A DNA stretch of 64,000 nucleotides from an uncultured Photobacterium sp. (GCF_947502415.1 NZ_CANMZV010000010.1:1-64000); one strand, 5' to 3'. Positions 25,524 to 34,028 are shown, counted from the first letter of the stretch. Program-made: numbers and translations. Notes: generated from the sequence alone by a model not told the origin.

Positions 25524-26537
25524 ATGATTACTGCATCTGAAGTTGCCCAATTGCTGGGTGGTCAACTGATTGGCCGTGAAGACTTAGAGATCACAGATAT
25601 TGTCGATATTCGTGATGATTCCGAGGGCGGTTTAGCTATTCTTCATCAGAAGAAAGATCTGGCTGCGTTGGAAACAACCAAGGCCGAGGTGATTATTGGG
25701 CCGTCTGTTATTGAATCAATTTCGGGTAAAACACTTATCGTGATTGATAAAATTGATCCTAACCGTCTTAATCAGCTGCTTCGTTTTTATAAAGTGAAGC
25801 GATACGGGCTGGAAGATCAAACTAATACCTCAGATCGCAGCGACGTTCATATCGGTAATCATGCTTCTATCGGTAAAGACTGTTATTTCATGCCGGGCGT
25901 AAAGATCATGAATGGTGTCACTATTGGCGATAACGTGGTGATTCACGCTAATACCGTTATCAAAGAAGGCACGGTGATTGGCAATAATGTCACCATTGAT
26001 GCGAACTGTTCGATAGGTAATTACAGCTTTGAGTATTTATGTGAGCAAGGTGAATACATCCGGTTGGAGAGTGTAGGACGGGTCATTATTGAAGATGATG
26101 TCGAGATTGGTGCGAATAATACGATTGATCGCGGCACATTCGGTTCAACAGTTATCGGTCGGGGTACAAAAATGGATAACCAGATCCAGATAGGCCACGA
26201 CGTACAAATAGGTCAGCACTGCTTGATTGTCTCTCAAGTCGGTATTGCCGGGTGGACGGTACTGGAAGATCACGTCATTGTTCATGGTCAGGCCGGCCTG
26301 GCCGGTGGCCTGCGGATTGGAAAAGGGACTGTGATCAAAGGTCAGGCTGGCGTGACGAAATCCTGCAAGCCCAATAGCCAGCTTTGTGGTTACCCTGCAC
26401 GAGAGTCATCTCAATTTTTAAGCACAGTAGCAGCTTTGAACAAGCTTTCTCGGCAGCCCCAGCCAAAGCTGTCGGCATCTACTGTGGAACCAGAGTCACC
26501 AGGTTTATTAAGAAGATGGTTAAGGAAATTAATCTGA
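25524..26537 (+). CDS. LpxD-like UDP-3-O-acylglucosamine N-acyltransferase homologue
   Basis: A protein of 337 residues with the LpxD layout: an N-terminal uridine-binding domain (about 1-100), a left-handed beta helix of hexapeptide repeats (about 105-290, with IGNHASIGKDC, IGDNVVIHANTVI) and a C-terminal helical tail. The catalytic His is kept in DNQIQIGHDVQIG, and GANNTIDRGTFGSTVIGRGTKMDN is standard LpxD. LpxD adds the second 3-hydroxyacyl chain in lipid A synthesis. The housekeeping copy normally sits between skp and fabZ, so this copy between a porin and a sugar ATPase is out of context. Its C terminus (KSCKPNSQLCGYPARESSQF onward) departs from ordinary LpxD, so it is probably a paralogue with a different acceptor or acyl chain. 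Confidence 0.8.
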   Translation: MITASEVAQLLGGQLIGREDLEITDIVDIRDDSEGGLAILHQKKDLAALETTKAEVIIGPSVIESISGKTLIVIDKIDPNRLNQLLRFYKVKRYGLEDQTNTSDRSDVHIGNHASIGKDCYFMPGVKIMNGVTIGDNVVIHANTVIKEGTVIGNNVTIDANCSIGNYSFEYLCEQGEYIRLESVGRVIIEDDVEIGANNTIDRGTFGSTVIGRGTKMDNQIQIGHDVQIGQHCLIVSQVGIAGWTVLEDHVIVHGQAGLAGGLRIGKGTVIKGQAGVTKSCKPNSQLCGYPARESSQFLSTVAALNKLSRQPQPKLSASTVEPESPGLLRRWLRKLI

Positions 26538-26583
26538 CCATCTGGTGTCATTCTGGATTAGTGAAAAATTTTCGGAGTCATAC

Positions 26584-27708
26584 ATGGCAAATGTGAAGCT
26601 TAGCCAAGTAACAAAACAATATGAAAACGGCTTTAAAGCCGTACATGGCATCGACCTTGATATCCATGAAGGGGAGTTCATGGTGTTCGTGGGGCCATCC
26701 GGTTGTGCCAAATCAACGACGTTGAGAATGATTGCCGGGCTGGAATCTATTTCCGGTGGCGAGATCCGTATCGGTAATCAAGTGGTTAATAATTTACCGC
26801 CCAAAGAGCGCGGTATTGCGATGGTATTTCAGAATTATGCGCTCTATCCGCATAAGACGGTTTTCGACAATATGGCGTTTGGCTTGAAAATGCAAAAACG
26901 CCCGAAAGATGAGATAGAACAACGGGTGCGTGAAGCGGCAGAAAAGCTGGAGATCACAGATCTGCTCGATCGCAAACCGAAGGAAATGTCCGGTGGTCAG
27001 CGTCAACGTGTTGCGGTTGGCCGTGCCATTGTACGCAAGCCTGATGTTTTCTTGTTTGATGAACCGTTATCAAACCTGGATGCCAAATTACGTGTTTCCA
27101 TGCGTGTGAAGATTGCTCAGCTTCATCAACAGCTGAAAGAGGAAGGTAATCCGGCAACCATGATTTATGTAACTCATGATCAGACGGAAGCACTGACCTT
27201 GGGTGATCGTATTTGCGTCTTAAACAGCGGTCAAATCATGCAGGTCGATACGCCGGTAAATCTATACAACTATCCTCGTAACCGTTTCGTTGCCGGGTTT
27301 ATTGGTTCACCTGCAATGAACTTGGTTGAGGTTTATCTGCGTAAGCAGGGTGAGAGCTGTTATGTAGAGCTTGATAGCGGCAAGCTGATTGCGTTACCGA
27401 GTTGTTTTACCGAGAAGCTGGAACACTATGTTGATCAGAAAGTATGCTTTGGTTTGCGACCAGAGCATATTTCTTTGCAGGATGGTGAGGGAATTGCGAA
27501 TGCCCTTACAGCGAAGATCTCAGTTATTGAGAATATGGGTAACGAGAAATATGTGTACTTTAACGTGGCAGAACACGAGATGATCTGCAGAATCAATGAT
27601 CCGCTTTTGTCCTTATCGGCGATTAACACCGAGAAGCAGTTTGTCTTTGATACTGAATTTAGCCACATTTTTGATATTGCAACAGGAGAGAACCTGACAC
27701 TGGCTTAG
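26584..27708 (+). CDS. sugar ABC transporter ATPase, MalK/CymD/MsmX type
   Basis: A protein of 374 residues from the ATG at 26584 (MANVKLSQVTKQYENG), which has GGAG nine bases upstream; the frame is open farther upstream but without family similarity. The nucleotide-binding domain has Walker A GPSGCAKST, the Q loop in FQNYALYPH, the signature MSGGQRQR, Walker B VFLFDEPLSNLDA and the switch His in YVTHDQTEA. The C-terminal third is the OB-like regulatory domain (FGLRPEHISL). In Walker A an Ala takes the place of the usual Gly before Lys. It should energise the permeases encoded at 20652-22777. A strong terminator follows. Confidence 0.9.
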   Translation: MANVKLSQVTKQYENGFKAVHGIDLDIHEGEFMVFVGPSGCAKSTTLRMIAGLESISGGEIRIGNQVVNNLPPKERGIAMVFQNYALYPHKTVFDNMAFGLKMQKRPKDEIEQRVREAAEKLEITDLLDRKPKEMSGGQRQRVAVGRAIVRKPDVFLFDEPLSNLDAKLRVSMRVKIAQLHQQLKEEGNPATMIYVTHDQTEALTLGDRICVLNSGQIMQVDTPVNLYNYPRNRFVAGFIGSPAMNLVEVYLRKQGESCYVELDSGKLIALPSCFTEKLEHYVDQKVCFGLRPEHISLQDGEGIANALTAKISVIENMGNEKYVYFNVAEHEMICRINDPLLSLSAINTEKQFVFDTEFSHIFDIATGENLTLA

Positions 27709-27813
27709 TGTTATGGGTTACTAGTTTACGTTTTATTGGGTACGTCTCTATCACGCAAAGGATGATGCGTTCTTGGTTAGATATCAGTTATCTATTCCTC
27801 TATTCTATACCAG

Positions 27814-27837
27814 CCGAGCAGGATGCTCGGTTTTTTT
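27814..27837 (+). terminator. rho-independent terminator after ABC ATPase gene
   Basis: A 7-bp stem (CCGAGCA / TGCTCGG) with a 3-base loop and seven T. It ends the rightward porin-lpxD-like-ATPase operon. Confidence 0.92.
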
Positions 27838-28632
27838 AGTGATACTATCTAATTGAAAAGTAAATGTTTATGAAGCGATAAGCGTTTTTATCATGGATTT
27901 CTATTTACGCTGGAATCGGGGAGGCTTAAAGAAGCCGTATAACTTTGCACATTAGACAGCAAGCTTTTATATCTTAAAGACGGTATTACTTATCAATTAT
28001 TATGCAACAATGATTTTTTGCAAGTTAGGTGTGAGTAATTTTTGATATTGCTTTTAGGATATAAAACATCCTATTTTATGAGTTTTTCTTGATTGTAAAA
28101 AGCACAAAAAATTATACAGATGTTTTATGACAAAAAGATGACAGTTGCATCTTTTTGTATAAAAAGAGCTGTGCGTAACACATTGATATTAAAGTTATTA
28201 TTTAAATGGATGATTATCTAGTCTAAGTTGGTAATGCGTTTTGGTGATGGGCTGAGTAAAGGTATGTTGTCTTTATGACTAATTTAATTAAGTTTTAAAG
28301 ATGTCTCTTATTATTTTTATATTCAGTATTTATAATATATGTTTATGATTGTTTTAATTTAAATCTGGAAGCGGCGCCTATCTTTGGAATGACAAAAATC
28401 GAATGTATTGTAGTTAAATTATATGTATTTTTTGTATGCTGGTCTTTTAAAACGCCAAATTCAACATCATTAATATTCATGATTTAATTATGAGTTAAGG
28501 CATATGTAATTATTTTTTGTGGTGGAATTTAAATTTTATAAGTGTCGTAGCATAAGAGGTTTCTAATATAGGAGGTATATTATTAGAAAACTCTCATGTT
28601 ATTTTTTTAGCTGCTGTAGTTGGTTAAGTAGG
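27838..28632. other. AT-rich intergenic region without a recognisable gene
   Basis: Nearly 800 bp, very AT-rich, with no frame I can support. It contains a perfect 11-bp inverted repeat at 28130-28158 (ACAAAAAGATG / CATCTTTTTGT, 7-base loop). Near 28559-28588 there is an AT-rich imperfect palindrome (TTTCTAATA / TATTAGAAA) that could end the TetR-type gene on the minus strand. Nothing else is visible. Confidence 0.5.
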
Positions 28633-29145
28633 TTATGCAACCTCTGTAATTTCTTCAATACAAAGGTCTTTAGTTGGGGCTTTCTGAGCTTGTTCGGTTT
28701 GGGTCAGTTCTTCTTGGGATAGGTGGACAACAGCGTAACCTATGCTCATATAAATACAGCGGTCAATGTCGGTTTCATCACCAACTATTTGATCAAAAAG
28801 GCCTTTCGCTTCTTGAGATGGCGAGATGATGGGGCCAGCATGTTTGAGGGCTTTGATGAATTCAGCTTCGTGATGAATAGCATAGACCCATGAAGTAAAA
28901 AAGGCATCAGACGAGGTGAATATCAGCGGGCGCTTGATGATTTCTATGAACATAGGTTTTAGTTCAGTAATCAAATCTGCCTTGAGTTTAAAGTGCGCAT
29001 TGATACCCGAACGGGTTATTCCTACCTTTTTGGCAATAGTGCCAAATGTTAGTTTTTCAAAGCCTTCATTCATAGCAATTTCGAATGAGACGTTAATAAT
29101 TTTTCGTCTGGTTTCAGCTGCGACAGCTTGGCTTACTCTTGGCAT
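28633..29145 (-). CDS. TetR-family transcriptional regulator
   Basis: A protein of 170 residues. The N-terminal 60 residues have the TetR HTH: AAETRRKIINVSFEIAMNEGFEKLTFGTIAKKVGITRSGINAHFKLKADLI. The ligand-binding part is short and diverges beyond recognition. TetR proteins usually repress a neighbouring operon until a small ligand binds. No divergent partner lies close by: an 800-bp region without recognised genes precedes it and another follows it. The target is therefore unknown. Confidence 0.8.
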   Translation of the reverse strand: MPRVSQAVAAETRRKIINVSFEIAMNEGFEKLTFGTIAKKVGITRSGINAHFKLKADLITELKPMFIEIIKRPLIFTSSDAFFTSWVYAIHHEAEFIKALKHAGPIISPSQEAKGLFDQIVGDETDIDRCIYMSIGYAVVHLSQEELTQTEQAQKAPTKDLCIEEITEVA

Positions 29146-29281
29146 TGTAATTATTGGGTGAGTTCTTATAGGGTAAACGCCATAATAACAGTATTTATCA
29201 ATCGATCCAGTGGCTTTATCTTTTTATTAGACCTACGCATATATACTGTCTGATTATCCGGCCTTTATATTTAGGTATATT

Positions 29282-29374
29282 ATGAATAATGTTCGATACA
29301 AGAAGTTAGTTAATAATCCTAAAGAGGTATACTGGTTCATTGTTACGGTGTCACCTGTATGGGCTGTTATTTAG
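29282..29374 (+). CDS. possible 30-residue hydrophobic peptide
   Basis: MNNVRYKKLVNNPKEVYWFI... is a basic N-terminal half followed by a hydrophobic end (VYWFIVTVSPVWAVI). AGG lies about ten bases before the ATG, and a hairpin followed by T residues (29416-29463) lies downstream, so a short gene with its own terminator is conceivable. There is no family recognition and chance is not excluded. Confidence 0.22.
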   Translation: MNNVRYKKLVNNPKEVYWFIVTVSPVWAVI

Positions 29375-29415
29375 TCGCTATTTATAAAACTGATACTTAC
29401 TCCTGCTTGGAGAAG

Positions 29416-29463
29416 AAGGCCTCTTCAATGGTTGGTTAGCGATGGTTGGTTTAAAGAGGCCTT
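29416..29463 (+). terminator. long-loop terminator-like hairpin
   Basis: A 10-bp perfect stem (AAGGCCTCTT / AAGAGGCCTT) with a 28-base loop is followed by TTG. It might end the possible small gene at 29282 or an RNA. Confidence 0.45.
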
Positions 29464-29578
29464 TTGTACCAAAAATGGACGCTAGCTTTGCGTTAGTGCG
29501 GTACTAACTTCCCGAAGGAATGCAAGGGAAAGTGTATTGGAGAGGTTTAGAGTAAAAAACCTAATCGTTGATTTTATA

Positions 29579-29615
29579 AACAAGTACCAGTGACTCACAT
29601 GAACTGGTACTTGTT
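29579..29615. repeat. perfect 13-bp inverted repeat
   Basis: AACAAGTACCAGT and ACTGGTACTTGTT are separated by 11 bases. On the minus strand a short T-rich stretch follows. It could be a terminator or an operator; no gene is nearby to decide. Confidence 0.5.
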
Positions 29616-29875
29616 AGGTAAGGTCGGTTAGTGAAAGAATAGTTGGCTAAAGGGGTTCCTACCGTGCTGTTAAGCAGCCTGCAGCTGTTTATGAGGTGGG
29701 TGATGGGGCTGGTGGCATCAATGTTGACAGAATCCTAGCCTGAGTTGGTAGATACAACAACATGGATTTGGTTTTCTTTGAGTATGCTGGTTCTGATGGC
29801 GTTGTTGGTATATCGTAGGGAGCTTTTTCTCGTCAGGTGTTTTGCGAAAGCGATATAGATGCCATCTGAGTATTG

Positions 29876-29900
29876 AAAGCCCCATTCTGGGGGCTTTTTT
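29876..29900 (+). terminator. rho-independent terminator, plus strand
   Basis: AAAGCCCC / GGGGCTTT with a 6-base loop and a T run on the plus strand. No plus-strand gene precedes it, so it hints at an unannotated short transcript. It may also act on the minus-strand TetR gene ending at 29951. Confidence 0.7.
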
Positions 29901-29950
29901 GAACTGGCTAAAAGCAAATCTTGTCGCGTGTTTGGCAATTACTTTCGCCG

Positions 29951-30562
29951 TTAATTCTCTTTCAGATAAGCACTCAAAAATTGCGCTACAGCCATTTCGA
30001 TAGCGAGATCCTGATCTTGCTGACTGGCTGTTGGAACATGCACAAGCACCTGCGGCCAGAAGAGTGTTGATTTCAGGGCTCCGATAAATTGTTCGGAGGC
30101 AATTTTCGGTTCAGCGACATCCAATTTTCCGGCTTTGATACCGGCTTCAATCCACTTGGTCAGGCCCTGACCGCCCTCCAGCTGCTGCACTTTTTCCAGC
30201 ATGATGGTGGCTGAATCGCCCGAGCGCATACATTCCGATAGCACCATTCGCGCCAGGGAGACAAAATTTGGACAACATAATAGTTGGGCTTCCCTTTGGG
30301 CTATTGCTGTGAGCTGAGCTTTGATTGATTTTTCTGGCTCAAGAGGGATAGCGCTAAATGTCTGCACACAAGAAAGCATGCGCTCAATAATCACGCTGAA
30401 TAAGCTTTCTTTGGTTGGGTAGTATTTGTAAAGGGTCCGTTTCGAGACTTCAGCTTTTTTCGAAATGGCTTCCATACTCGCTTGTTCCAATCCCTTGTCT
30501 TTAAAAATTTCTATAGCAGCAAGAATGATATTTTCTTGTTTAATTTCAGCGACTTTAACCAT
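29951..30562 (-). CDS. TetR/AcrR-family repressor of the adjacent hydrolase gene
   Basis: A protein of 203 residues from the ATG at 30562 (MVKVAEIKQENI); TTG at 30574 is a possible earlier start but GGAA fits the ATG. The HTH, ILAAIEIFKDKGLEQASMEAISKKAEVSKRTLYKYYPTKESLF, is a textbook AcrR/TetR domain, and the C-terminal part is the helical ligand pocket. The gene is divergent from a lipoprotein-like metallo-hydrolase gene. The 110-bp gap contains two 26-bp palindromes with identical geometry, which it most probably binds to repress both genes. Confidence 0.9.
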   Translation of the reverse strand: MVKVAEIKQENIILAAIEIFKDKGLEQASMEAISKKAEVSKRTLYKYYPTKESLFSVIIERMLSCVQTFSAIPLEPEKSIKAQLTAIAQREAQLLCCPNFVSLARMVLSECMRSGDSATIMLEKVQQLEGGQGLTKWIEAGIKAGKLDVAEPKIASEQFIGALKSTLFWPQVLVHVPTASQQDQDLAIEMAVAQFLSAYLKEN

Positions 30563-30584
30563 TTTTCGTTCCAATGATGAATTT

Positions 30585-30610
30585 AAAAGTAAACGATCGT
30601 GTTTACTTTT
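30585..30610. promoter_or_regulatory. TetR-type operator 1
   Basis: Perfect 10-bp arms AAAAGTAAAC and GTTTACTTTT are separated by six bases (GATCGT), 23 bp upstream of the TetR start. A second copy with one arm mismatch is 46 bp away. Palindromes beside a divergent TetR gene are typical binding sites of the encoded repressor. Confidence 0.8.
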
Positions 30611-30630
30611 GGTGAATTCAAGATATCATC

Positions 30631-30656
30631 AAAAGTATACACCACCGTTTACTTTT
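30631..30656. promoter_or_regulatory. TetR-type operator 2
   Basis: Arms AAAAGTATAC and GTTTACTTTT with six bases between, the same geometry as operator 1 with a single arm difference. It ends 16 bp before the hydrolase ATG, so bound repressor would block its transcription start or early elongation. Confidence 0.78.
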
Positions 30657-30672
30657 GAGGCTAGTCAAAAAA

Positions 30673-31851
30673 ATGAACACAACTCGAAAAGCATCCTTAC
30701 TGGCAGTGGCCAGTGTGTTGGGTCTTGCTTTGTGTGGAAATAATAACGTGGATGGCGATTATGTGCACAGTGAGGACGTTCACCTGGAACGCATTGCTCA
30801 GTCACCACAGTTTGTTGATGGCAAGGTTGTGTCGAATTTGCCGAAAGTAGACATGGGAGAAGGAATGTTATCGATGATGTGGAAATTCTTCATCAATCGT
30901 GGACAGTACAAACCACAGCATCGGCTCCAGTATCAGCCTGTTGATACTGAATTGCTAGCTGAGCCGAGTAAGTCGCTGAGGGTTACCTGGCTAGGGCATT
31001 CATCTCTGTTTATTGAAGCAGATGAAACCCGGATGTTGATTGATCCGGTTTTTGATTATGCCGCGCCTGCTCCTTTTGCCAACTGGTTCCAGCGTAATGT
31101 CGATGCGCCGGTGAGCAGGGAAGAGTTGCCGTTGCCGGATGTTATCCTCATTTCGCATGATCATTATGATCATCTTGAAGAAAGTACGGCTCGTTTTTAT
31201 GCCAGCAAGAATGTGAAGTTCTTTGTGCCATTAGGCGTTGGTCGTCATCTTGAAAAGTGGGGAGTGAAACCGGTCAATATTGAAGAGTTTGACTGGTGGG
31301 AAAGCCAAAAAATCAATTCGGTGACGATAACGGCAGCCCCAGCGAACCACAATTCGGGTCGTAGCCTGTTTGATTCCAACACTACCTTGTGGTCGTCGTG
31401 GGCGATCCAGGCGGATGCTGGAAGTGTCTTTTTCAGCGGTGACTCCGCATACGGTGAGCACTTCAAGCAGATCGGTGAGCGCTTGGGCCCGTTTGACCTT
31501 TCTTTTATTGAAGTCGCCGCTAATGTGAAAAATGACAAGGGGTATCCGGTAGAGGGGTGGGGACATATGCAAGCTTCTCATACGATGTTGGCCCACCTGG
31601 ATGTCCGGGCAGAAAAGCTCTTTCCGGTGCACTGGTCTACTTACGAATTGTTTCTTCATCGCTGGGATGAACCGGTTAATGACTTGGTTGCCGAAGCGGA
31701 AATTAATTACGCTGAGTTGGTTACACCACTGATAGGTGAATCGGTTGATATTTCACAGTCACTTCGAACTACGTACTGGTGGCAAAGTGATTTTGATTGG
31801 CTGGACTTTTCGGCGTTAGCCAAGGCAGAGCCTGCATATCAAAGCGAATAA
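30673..31851 (+). CDS. MBL-fold metallo-hydrolase (UlaG/NAPE-PLD-like), exported or lipid-anchored
   Basis: A protein of 392 residues from the ATG at 30673; the earlier frame start at 30655 lies inside the operator. The N terminus (MNTTRKASLLAVASVLGLALC) is a signal sequence, with a Cys that could be lipidated. The metallo-beta-lactamase fold follows, with VTWLGHSSLFIE, metal ligands in SHDHYDHLE (HxHxDH), PANHNSGRS, FFSGDSAYGEHF and LFPVHWSTYEL. These match the phospholipase-D-like/UlaG branch that hydrolyses phosphodiesters or N-acyl phosphatidylethanolamine. The substrate is unknown. The divergent TetR gene and paired operators suggest induction by a lipid-like or toxic compound. Confidence 0.85.
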   Translation: MNTTRKASLLAVASVLGLALCGNNNVDGDYVHSEDVHLERIAQSPQFVDGKVVSNLPKVDMGEGMLSMMWKFFINRGQYKPQHRLQYQPVDTELLAEPSKSLRVTWLGHSSLFIEADETRMLIDPVFDYAAPAPFANWFQRNVDAPVSREELPLPDVILISHDHYDHLEESTARFYASKNVKFFVPLGVGRHLEKWGVKPVNIEEFDWWESQKINSVTITAAPANHNSGRSLFDSNTTLWSSWAIQADAGSVFFSGDSAYGEHFKQIGERLGPFDLSFIEVAANVKNDKGYPVEGWGHMQASHTMLAHLDVRAEKLFPVHWSTYELFLHRWDEPVNDLVAEAEINYAELVTPLIGESVDISQSLRTTYWWQSDFDWLDFSALAKAEPAYQSE

Positions 31852-32088
31852 TAGTGAGGGGCTGAAGTGCTCCTCATCGTTCTTATCATAAGTATTGGCA
31901 GAATAACTCTTGATTTCTCATTGTCAGAATCCCTTCACTCAATTTGTCCTGAAATTGAGTTTGAAAGAAAATTGTCACTAACAACTTAATCACTGCCTTC
32001 TAAAATGAAAGAGTTGTATACCCAACTGATCTTTATATATAGGAGTCTGAGTGAGCTTATTTGGGTATAGGAGACTGGGAGGAACAGC

Positions 32089-32559
32089 GTGAAAATCTTG
32101 TTTATCTGTCGGCATAATACTTGCCGTAGCATTCTTGCAGAAGCGATTGCCAGGCGTTTTTTACCTGAGCGGTTTGAGGTGGCCAGTGCCGGAAGCGAAC
32201 CGCTTGGGGATCTGCATCCATATATTAAAAACTACATTGGAGCTATGGGGCTGGATCCTGCGGATTTTTACAGTAAATCCTGGGAAGAGCTGGCGAGCTT
32301 TCATCCGGATATTGTGATTTCGGTTTGTGACCAGCAACATGGTGAAGCCTGCCCGAACTGGCTGGCTGATGGGATCCGGGTTGCTTGGGATATCAATAAC
32401 CCGTTAGAAATCAGCGCTAGTCAAGAGGAGTTCGATGAGCAATGCCATCAGGCGTCAGCGTCGCTGAAACGTCGGATAGACAAATTAAGCGGTTACTATT
32501 TTGAAAATATGAGCCACGATCAAATCATCGAGGCGCTTGAAAAATTGCATGGCATATAG
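32089..32559 (+). CDS. ArsC-like arsenate reductase / low-molecular-weight phosphatase family protein
   Basis: A protein of 156 residues starting with GTG at 32089, supported by a strong GGGAGGAA 7 bases upstream. The P-loop is FICRHNTCRSILAEA: Cys7 and Arg13 fit C-x5-R of low-molecular-weight tyrosine phosphatases and thioredoxin-linked ArsC. A second cysteine pair, SVCDQQHGEACPNW (about 80-88), fits the redox pair of ArsC, favouring arsenate reductase over phosphatase. No arsB, acr3 or ArsR-type gene is visible nearby, so a complete arsenic operon is not present. Confidence 0.75.
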   Translation: MKILFICRHNTCRSILAEAIARRFLPERFEVASAGSEPLGDLHPYIKNYIGAMGLDPADFYSKSWEELASFHPDIVISVCDQQHGEACPNWLADGIRVAWDINNPLEISASQEEFDEQCHQASASLKRRIDKLSGYYFENMSHDQIIEALEKLHGI

Positions 32560-32751
32560 ATATGTCATGCAATAAAAGTAATACCAATTTTGAGGGAAGA
32601 AATGAGATTACGTAGTAAATCCTAGTTTGAATTCACCTCGTATAAGTTACCGTTCGTTGATTTTATAGTGACAGTTTTCTTTATGTTTGATGACGGTGAG
32701 GCGGTCTAAGCTAATAACAGCTTGAACAGACATTGATAATGAGGAGCTGGA

Positions 32752-33351
32752 ATGAAAATATTACTTATAGGGGCGACAGGGACAATCGGTAAAGCTGTTG
32801 CGGCGCGTCTTGGTACTGAACATGAAATCATTGCAGCAGGTTATACCGAAGGGAATGTGCAGGTTGATTTGGCCGATGCAGATTCAATAAAAGCCATGTT
32901 TGAATTGGTCGGAAAAGTCGATGCGGTAATCTCGACTGCCGGTCTGGCTAATTTTGCGCCTTTACACGCACTGAGTGATGACGATTATCAGCTAGGGTTG
33001 AGCAATAAACTGATGGGGCAAGTCAATCTGGTTCGTTATGGCGCCGATTATATCAAGCTGGGGGGTTCAATCACTCTGACTTCCGGCGTACTGGCGCGTA
33101 AGCCTATACCGGGAAGTGCATCAGTCAGTATGGTGAATGGTGCGCTGGAAAGTTTTGTCCGCGCTGCCGCTTTAGAGCTTCATCAACTAAGATTAAATGT
33201 CGTAGCACCAGTTTTCGTAAAGGAAACTATGGCTATGATGGGAATCGATACAGAAGGTGGTGTGTCGGCCGCTGATACCGCAATTGCCTATGAGGTGGCG
33301 GTAACAGGCGATATGCATGGTCAGACATTGGATATCACCGACTATATCTGA
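32752..33351 (+). CDS. short-chain dehydrogenase (SDR) family protein, atypical active site
   Basis: A protein of 199 residues with an N-terminal Rossmann motif, GATGTIGKAVAARL, the strand VDAVISTAGLANFAPL, the Ser region ITLTSGVLARKP, and SVSMVNGALESFVRAAALEL. In classical SDRs the last segment carries YxxxK; here neither Tyr nor Lys is at the expected place, as in a known small-SDR subgroup. Whether it is a redox enzyme or a cofactor-binding regulator cannot be told. GAGGAGCTGG precedes the ATG. It is a single gene. Confidence 0.8.
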   Translation: MKILLIGATGTIGKAVAARLGTEHEIIAAGYTEGNVQVDLADADSIKAMFELVGKVDAVISTAGLANFAPLHALSDDDYQLGLSNKLMGQVNLVRYGADYIKLGGSITLTSGVLARKPIPGSASVSMVNGALESFVRAAALELHQLRLNVVAPVFVKETMAMMGIDTEGGVSAADTAIAYEVAVTGDMHGQTLDITDYI

Positions 33352-33507
33352 TTGAACACTCGCTATTTGTTTAGACATTTTTGTTTTGCCTAATCCTTGT
33401 TGATTGGGCGTTATTTTTTATGGGTACAGGATTGGCTGATGGTTTGACAGTGAAGTGGGGATGACTCATTATGCTTGCGTTTCTTTTCTGTTATTCGGTA
33501 TATGGTT

Positions 33508-33804
33508 ATGACTATCTCAGCGTTTCACTCTGGCGTCAATATGCTTCATCAAGCGCAAAATATGGCGACAACAGGCGCAAAGGAGATCCAGCAGTCAACA
33601 CTTTCACCGTCTCGGCCGGCGGAGCAAAGCACCACTACCACTTTGTCTTCCTCCGTTCCTGTATCTGGCGTATCTTCACCCGATGAAGTGATTTCAAAAG
33701 CAAGTACTGATTTACTTCAGGCCAAAAGCTACAACCAGGCTGGGGCAAATGTCATTCGTCGGGCTGATGAGATGACAGGCAGTTTGCTTAACATTAAGGT
33801 TTAA
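33508..33804 (+). CDS. small protein resembling flagellar rod/hook termini
   Basis: About 98 residues from MTISAFHSGVNM; a Met two codons upstream is also possible. The N-terminal helix (SAFHSGVNMLHQAQNMATTGAKEI) and the C-terminal helix (DLLQAKSYNQAGANVIRRADEMTGSLLNIKV) resemble the paired ends of FlgB/FlgC/FlgG rod proteins, which fold together as coiled coils. A low-complexity Ser/Thr/Pro segment joins them, where real rod proteins have a core domain. No flagellar gene is nearby. It may be a shrunken paralogue or a mimic; function is unknown. Confidence 0.55.
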   Translation: MTISAFHSGVNMLHQAQNMATTGAKEIQQSTLSPSRPAEQSTTTTLSSSVPVSGVSSPDEVISKASTDLLQAKSYNQAGANVIRRADEMTGSLLNIKV

Positions 33805-34028
33805 TCTTTAGGCATCACCTTGCTCATTGTTATCGTTTGACAAAATAATGCTAGCGACGGAGCAATAACAATTAATCACATGATAAATTTCTCCTAGCAT
33901 CAGTTTTTTCCTCTCATATGTCAGAACTGAGATCCTTAGTTCATTGCTATTGTTTACAGTACAAAGTGCTGGCTGATCTGCCTGTATAAGACAACGTATT
34001 TTATTTGGCTGGGTATGGAGTGTTTATT

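Larger units (their letters stand above)
29146..29950. other. intergenic region with several hairpins
   Basis: About 800 bp between two TetR-type genes. It carries a possible 30-residue peptide gene at 29282 and three strong inverted repeats, listed separately. A 67-residue minus-strand frame at 29735-29938 looks non-coding. The hairpins suggest one or more short transcripts, but none can be assigned to a known RNA family. Confidence 0.4.

Noticed and set aside
29735..29938. 67-codon minus-strand frame
   Set aside because: It runs through a terminator hairpin (29876-29900) and has no family resemblance.
32089..32559. A complete arsenic resistance operon
   Set aside because: Only the ArsC-like gene is present; neighbours are an SDR and an MBL hydrolase, with no efflux pump or ArsR-type regulator.
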